Made by a program: the position numbers and the translations under genes
Notes under the pieces: generated by a model
Database searches by the model: none
Told to the model about the DNA's origin: nothing
What the model saw: the letters and a program-made list of their open reading frames with translations, nothing else
Assembly: GCA_965221205.1 (NCBI GenBank)
Contig: OZ244870.1
Span: 2,976,001 to 3,040,000, forward strand
Direction of reading: 5' to 3'
Source: CBDFMG01 sp965221205 [NCBI: bacterium]
GTDB lineage: Bacteria > SM23-31
DNA length: 64,000 bases
In this document: positions 61,131 through 64,000 of the stretch, one piece after another
Position numbering within the stretch: position 1 is the first letter of the stretch
Layout: every line of letters starts with the position of its first letter

Positions 61131-64000
61131 TTAGACGATAGAATAGCTCGACGTTCCAACCTCAAACGGGGCGCCACCAACGTCGAACATCCGTTGTTGG
61201 CGTTTTGCGTCCTGCTCGAGTCGGAGTCGGTCCCGGCGCCGAGTATCGATATCCTTGGGATCGAGTTTGAGCCGCTCACGGATCTCATCAAGACTCGCAC
61301 AGCCGTCGCAGGCGTTGACGAACTCCATGTCGCCCACGATGAGAAGAGCTCGTTCAAGCAGTTCAGGGTCCAACCAGGGGCGCAGGCATGCCTCTGAGTC
61401 GAGCTCGGCCAGCGGTTTGTGAGGATCCGGTGTGATTGAGCCCGAAGCCTCGAGTTCCCCCCAAGTCCGGTGAAGGTCGTGAACGTCGGAGAGCATTTTA
61501 TCGAGCCGGTCCTTGTTCCGATGAGCGATCTCGTAGGGATCGGGGTCGATTGCTATGCCTCGTTCTTGGAATGCGGCGCGGAGGTCGACGACCGCCCCTA
61601 CATCCTCAAGCACCTCTAAGGTGGTGCCCGGTGTGCCCGGTATCTCGCTGTAGCCAGCGCGTATGGCGTTGATGACCGCTTCGAACGGCACCTCCCACCA
61701 TTGCGTCGACCAATCGTCTTCGCCCTCGAAATTCTGACTTACGACTTCGAGCTTGCGGAACAGATCGGGATTGCACGCTTCGACAGCGACATAGCGAGCA
61801 AGACAACGGAGCAGCAGCCCAGCTGCTTTAAGGTGCGCCGCCGAAAGCACCTCCGAAGCAGGCCACTGCCGGAGGTTGGAAGACAGCCATTTCGTCAGAC
61901 GCTCAATATCCGTCGCGGCCGCGTCAAGCCCATCGCTGGGGATGTTCAGCACCGTCAACACCGGTCGGATGCGATCCACCAACAGGTTAATAGAGCCGAT
62001 CCAGCGGTTGCGGACATCTGCGAGGGCCTGGGCGTCGATATTCGCTTGCTCCATCGCCGCCTCGATCTGCTCTGGTGTCGGATTTTCCTGATCAGCGAGC
62101 TCTCTCAGTACGACTTTAAGAGTCATGAGGAGGTTTTGTCGGTCCAGCATCGCTTGGGCCGCGGGCGCGAGGCTCATATATGACAGCCCCGTGTCGTGTC
62201 GTATGGCCAGCACATCGCCTGGCAGCCACTGTGCCTCTGGCTCGCTTGAGGCAACAATGCAGTCATCGTCGACCAGTTGAACAGTGATAGCCTCGCATTT
62301 CAGGACATGGACGCGCCGAAGTCTGTTAGCTGCTTCTCGCCAAGGCTTTGTCTCCGCGCCGGTTTTGGCGCCTCCGTGCGCGGCAACAGTGAGAAGGACC
62401 ACTGGCAGCCATGCGTATCCGGTCTCGTCGAGCGGTGGGATTCCGTCAACCACGCCGGTCCAGTGGGCGCCGTCGATGAGAAATTGCTCTTTGAGTGTCG
62501 ATGCCCGTCTGATGTTCGTGGCAGTAAGAAGTGCCTTGGTCATGCTGATAGCCTCGGCCTGATGCATCGCCAGGATATGTTTTCCATATTCCAGAAGCGA
62601 CCGAGTCCGGTCCTCGTTGTCGGGAAGGTAGACATTCGCCAGTTCGTCTCGTCCGCGCGTCGAGAACTCACGCTGTCCCGTCCTGACGAGGAGCATCTCG
62701 GGAAATCCCTTGTCCGGGTCAAGACGCCGCCATGCCTCGCGTACCTGCCCGAGGAATACGTCGAATCGTTCGGTGGGCACTCTGTTGGCGGTCCAAGCAG
62801 TCGCCAAGGCTTCGAGCAACTCCGGCCCAGTCGAGGGGTAGATCTTCAGGCCGAGCATTGTAAGTGCCGCCTTCAACTCAGGTTCAGTTTCCAGCCTGCG
62901 TGAGAGATCTAGAGATAGCGGGTCGAGGTGCTCGAAGCGGCCGCGCTGGTCCTGAAGGGAGGACGCCGGCACCAGAAAACGGTCCGAAAGCGGTCGCTCG
63001 TCGACAGCAGTCCCATCACTGAGCCACGGTAGCGTTGCCAACCAGTAATGTAGCGGTGACTTAACGTGGCGCGACCAAGCATCCCCGCTAAGTTTCTTGA
63101 TCGTGGCGGACTTCCAACCGGCTGGCCAAGATCCAAGCGAGGCGAGTACAAGGCGAGACAGAACATTTCTCCCCGATTGACTCAACGTCGTCAGACAGTG
63201 GATTTCGGGTAGCAGTTGGATGCCGGACAGGGAGTACTCGAACCGACTGGTGTAGCAGGGCTTGACCTCTTCGCGCACGGCCTCACACCAATCGTCCCAG
63301 GCTGTCTGCGGAGTGCCGGTGGGCGCCGTGGATGGAAGCTTGTAGGCGTATTCCCGCATGTGAAAGCGAACTTCGGGAGCCTTCTGCAGCCGAAATCCAT
63401 CGACGACGCTCACACGGGCGAACAGCTCATTCCGATCTTCCACAGTGACTCCCCAACATGGGTCATTCGGTGGAAGAAGGGCTACCTTGCACAGCCGCAT
63501 TGCCATATCTTCAGGCAGATCCTTGGCGAGTAACCAAACATCGTCACCAAGCCGGCCCGGCCAACCGGGTCCGAACACCGCGTCGCTCATCACGAGCCAG
63601 CCCCCATGGCAAGCCACGGGCAGGCGCTTGAGCAAGGGCAGCAGCATGTCCGGTTCGTCCTCCTTGCTCAAGAGTTTCAGCGTCCAGGCAAAGAGTTCTG
63701 AGCAGATATCGGCTTCGGGACTGCCGTGAGGAGCCGGCAGCGGAGGCAGCGCAGCAAGAACGACGTCTCGGAGGAGTTCCTTCAGTCGAAAGCCCCGTAC
63801 GAACCGGCCGTCCAGGAACTTCTTGACCGCGGTGCTGCGGTTCCGTTGCCCCTCCTCCTGTTCCTGTGTTTGGACATCCTGATGGAGGAACGCGATACGC
63901 TGCTTGAGGGAGTTGGGAACCTCCCCAACGAAGTCCGCGGCGTCGTCAGCGCCCTGCACGGGCTGGAAGAACAGCTTGGTGGTGTCGGAGGCGCTGAGCA
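61131..64000 (-). CDS. Sacsin-like protein, helical middle region (partial)
   Basis: Open frame of about 956 codons from the window edge; the internal GTG at 63959 is not the real start because the frame continues upstream. Features: AWTLKLLSKEDEPDMLLPLLKRLPVACHGGWLVMSDAVFG, CWGVTVEDRNELFARVSVVDGFRL, WLSDGTAVDERPLSDRFLVPASSL, GYAWLPVVLLTVAAHGG and CIVASSEPEAQWLPGDVLAIRHDTG. These read like the repeated regions of large Hsp90-like ATPase proteins in defence islands, though I cannot assign a family with certainty. It ends at SSYSIV* where the family frame is lost. Confidence 0.55.
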   Translation of the reverse strand, partial: LSASDTTKLFFQPVQGADDAADFVGEVPNSLKQRIAFLHQDVQTQEQEEGQRNRSTAVKKFLDGRFVRGFRLKELLRDVVLAALPPLPAPHGSPEADICSELFAWTLKLLSKEDEPDMLLPLLKRLPVACHGGWLVMSDAVFGPGWPGRLGDDVWLLAKDLPEDMAMRLCKVALLPPNDPCWGVTVEDRNELFARVSVVDGFRLQKAPEVRFHMREYAYKLPSTAPTGTPQTAWDDWCEAVREEVKPCYTSRFEYSLSGIQLLPEIHCLTTLSQSGRNVLSRLVLASLGSWPAGWKSATIKKLSGDAWSRHVKSPLHYWLATLPWLSDGTAVDERPLSDRFLVPASSLQDQRGRFEHLDPLSLDLSRRLETEPELKAALTMLGLKIYPSTGPELLEALATAWTANRVPTERFDVFLGQVREAWRRLDPDKGFPEMLLVRTGQREFSTRGRDELANVYLPDNEDRTRSLLEYGKHILAMHQAEAISMTKALLTATNIRRASTLKEQFLIDGAHWTGVVDGIPPLDETGYAWLPVVLLTVAAHGGAKTGAETKPWREAANRLRRVHVLKCEAITVQLVDDDCIVASSEPEAQWLPGDVLAIRHDTGLSYMSLAPAAQAMLDRQNLLMTLKVVLRELADQENPTPEQIEAAMEQANIDAQALADVRNRWIGSINLLVDRIRPVLTVLNIPSDGLDAAATDIERLTKWLSSNLRQWPASEVLSAAHLKAAGLLLRCLARYVAVEACNPDLFRKLEVVSQNFEGEDDWSTQWWEVPFEAVINAIRAGYSEIPGTPGTTLEVLEDVGAVVDLRAAFQERGIAIDPDPYEIAHRNKDRLDKMLSDVHDLHRTWGELEASGSITPDPHKPLAELDSEACLRPWLDPELLERALLIVGDMEFVNACDGCASLDEIRERLKLDPKDIDTRRRDRLRLEQDAKRQQRMFDVGGAPFEVGTSSYSIV

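Larger units (their letters stand above)
60551..64000 (-). pseudogene. Sacsin-like/DUF3883 giant protein, 3' part, frameshifted; continues beyond the window
   Basis: Three frames together make one C-terminal part of about 1,140 residues. From the window edge the frame is open (LSASDTTKLFF.. VQGADDAADFVGE) to TAA at 61131, covering a long helical region with no catalytic motif. After one frame change near 61145, ELFYRLSGLVDPKGPCANED.. PPAELRDLVGVV is readable. An 11-bp tandem duplication at 60981-61002 shifts the frame again into GEIHAFHFLRAEFGNDAVTLDAWVSEIRLEV.. HVEVKATMGDDQQFDLGISEIKAA.. WRILRVRNALGQPEFDWLP, a DUF3883 (NO VEIN-like) nuclease-fold end with VEVKAT. Such domains end proteins that start with an Hsp90-like ATPase; the N-terminus lies outside. 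Confidence 0.65.

Noticed and set aside
60701-61141. Plus-strand frame of 146 codons
   Set aside because: Antisense to the DUF3883 end, which has the recognisable VEVKAT motif.
61701-62903. Plus-strand open frames at 61701-62183 and 62277-62903
   Set aside because: Antisense to the continuous sacsin-like frame; GC-rich shadow frames without domain signs.

Overview
The window is a mosaic. A roughly 52 kb AT-rich bacterial chromosome segment (about 137-180 at the extreme left, then about 7080-59000, near 38-40 % GC by eye) is flanked by two GC-rich pieces (about 180-7010 and 59300-64000, near 58-60 % GC). The AT-rich part looks like a didermal member of the Bacteroidetes/FCB-type bacteria or a nearby candidate phylum. 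The evidence is a MetRS with a KISTS-type signature and a free tRNA-binding subunit, a TonB/ExbB/ExbD set with outer-membrane barrels, secreted M24, M28 and sortilin-like proteins, and a bactofilin. The exact phylum cannot be fixed by reading.

Left GC-rich island (180-7010): remnants of a plasmid RepA-type initiator, then one giant Hhe-type defence gene (DUF4011, helicase, Vsr-like nuclease, DUF3320). It is split into three reading frames by a 10-bp tandem duplication and an A-tract slip. An AT-richer segment sits inside it. The island abuts the truncated 3' end of an M24 peptidase gene.

Core segment (7075-58960): a truncated M24 peptidase, a Tat-exported class V aminotransferase-fold enzyme, a lipoprotein, tRNA-Glu and tRNA-Gln, a bactofilin and a broken nitrilase. 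A long minus-strand housekeeping block follows: M28 peptidase, secF, secD, metG beta-type subunit, metG, truncated PSP1, holB, TPR protein, tonB, exbD, exbB, beta-barrel protein and a 1,000-residue TPR protein. Next come mazG, another barrel, and a complete IS1595-type transposon (33302-36947) with perfect 26-bp inverted repeats and an 8-bp target duplication. It carries a broken DNA methyltransferase-nuclease and is itself interrupted by an IS3-type element. Beyond it lie yhaM-like HD exoribonuclease, an IS1595-like remnant, tRNA-Ala, and an iron operon (dtxR-type regulator, feoA, feoB split into GTPase and permease genes). A sortilin-like protein with an in-frame amber codon follows, then a tandem array of five secreted M24-like paralogues that appear to have lost metal ligands. 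The segment ends with two tRNA-Ser, tadA, an isocitrate dehydrogenase-like gene, aconitase, a small acidic protein and a decayed lon.

Right GC-rich flank (59300-64000): an IS1634-type transposase scrap, about 1 kb of unrecognised sequence, and the C-terminal part of a very large sacsin-like/DUF3883 protein broken by an 11-bp tandem duplication and another frame change.

The best candidates for something new are the M24-like array with its shared promoter, the transposon with a methyltransferase-nuclease passenger, and the recurring short perfect tandem duplications that break the GC-rich defence-type genes. No CRISPR array, rRNA or intact prophage was seen. The number of homopolymer-associated frameshifts means some breaks may be sequencing or assembly errors.
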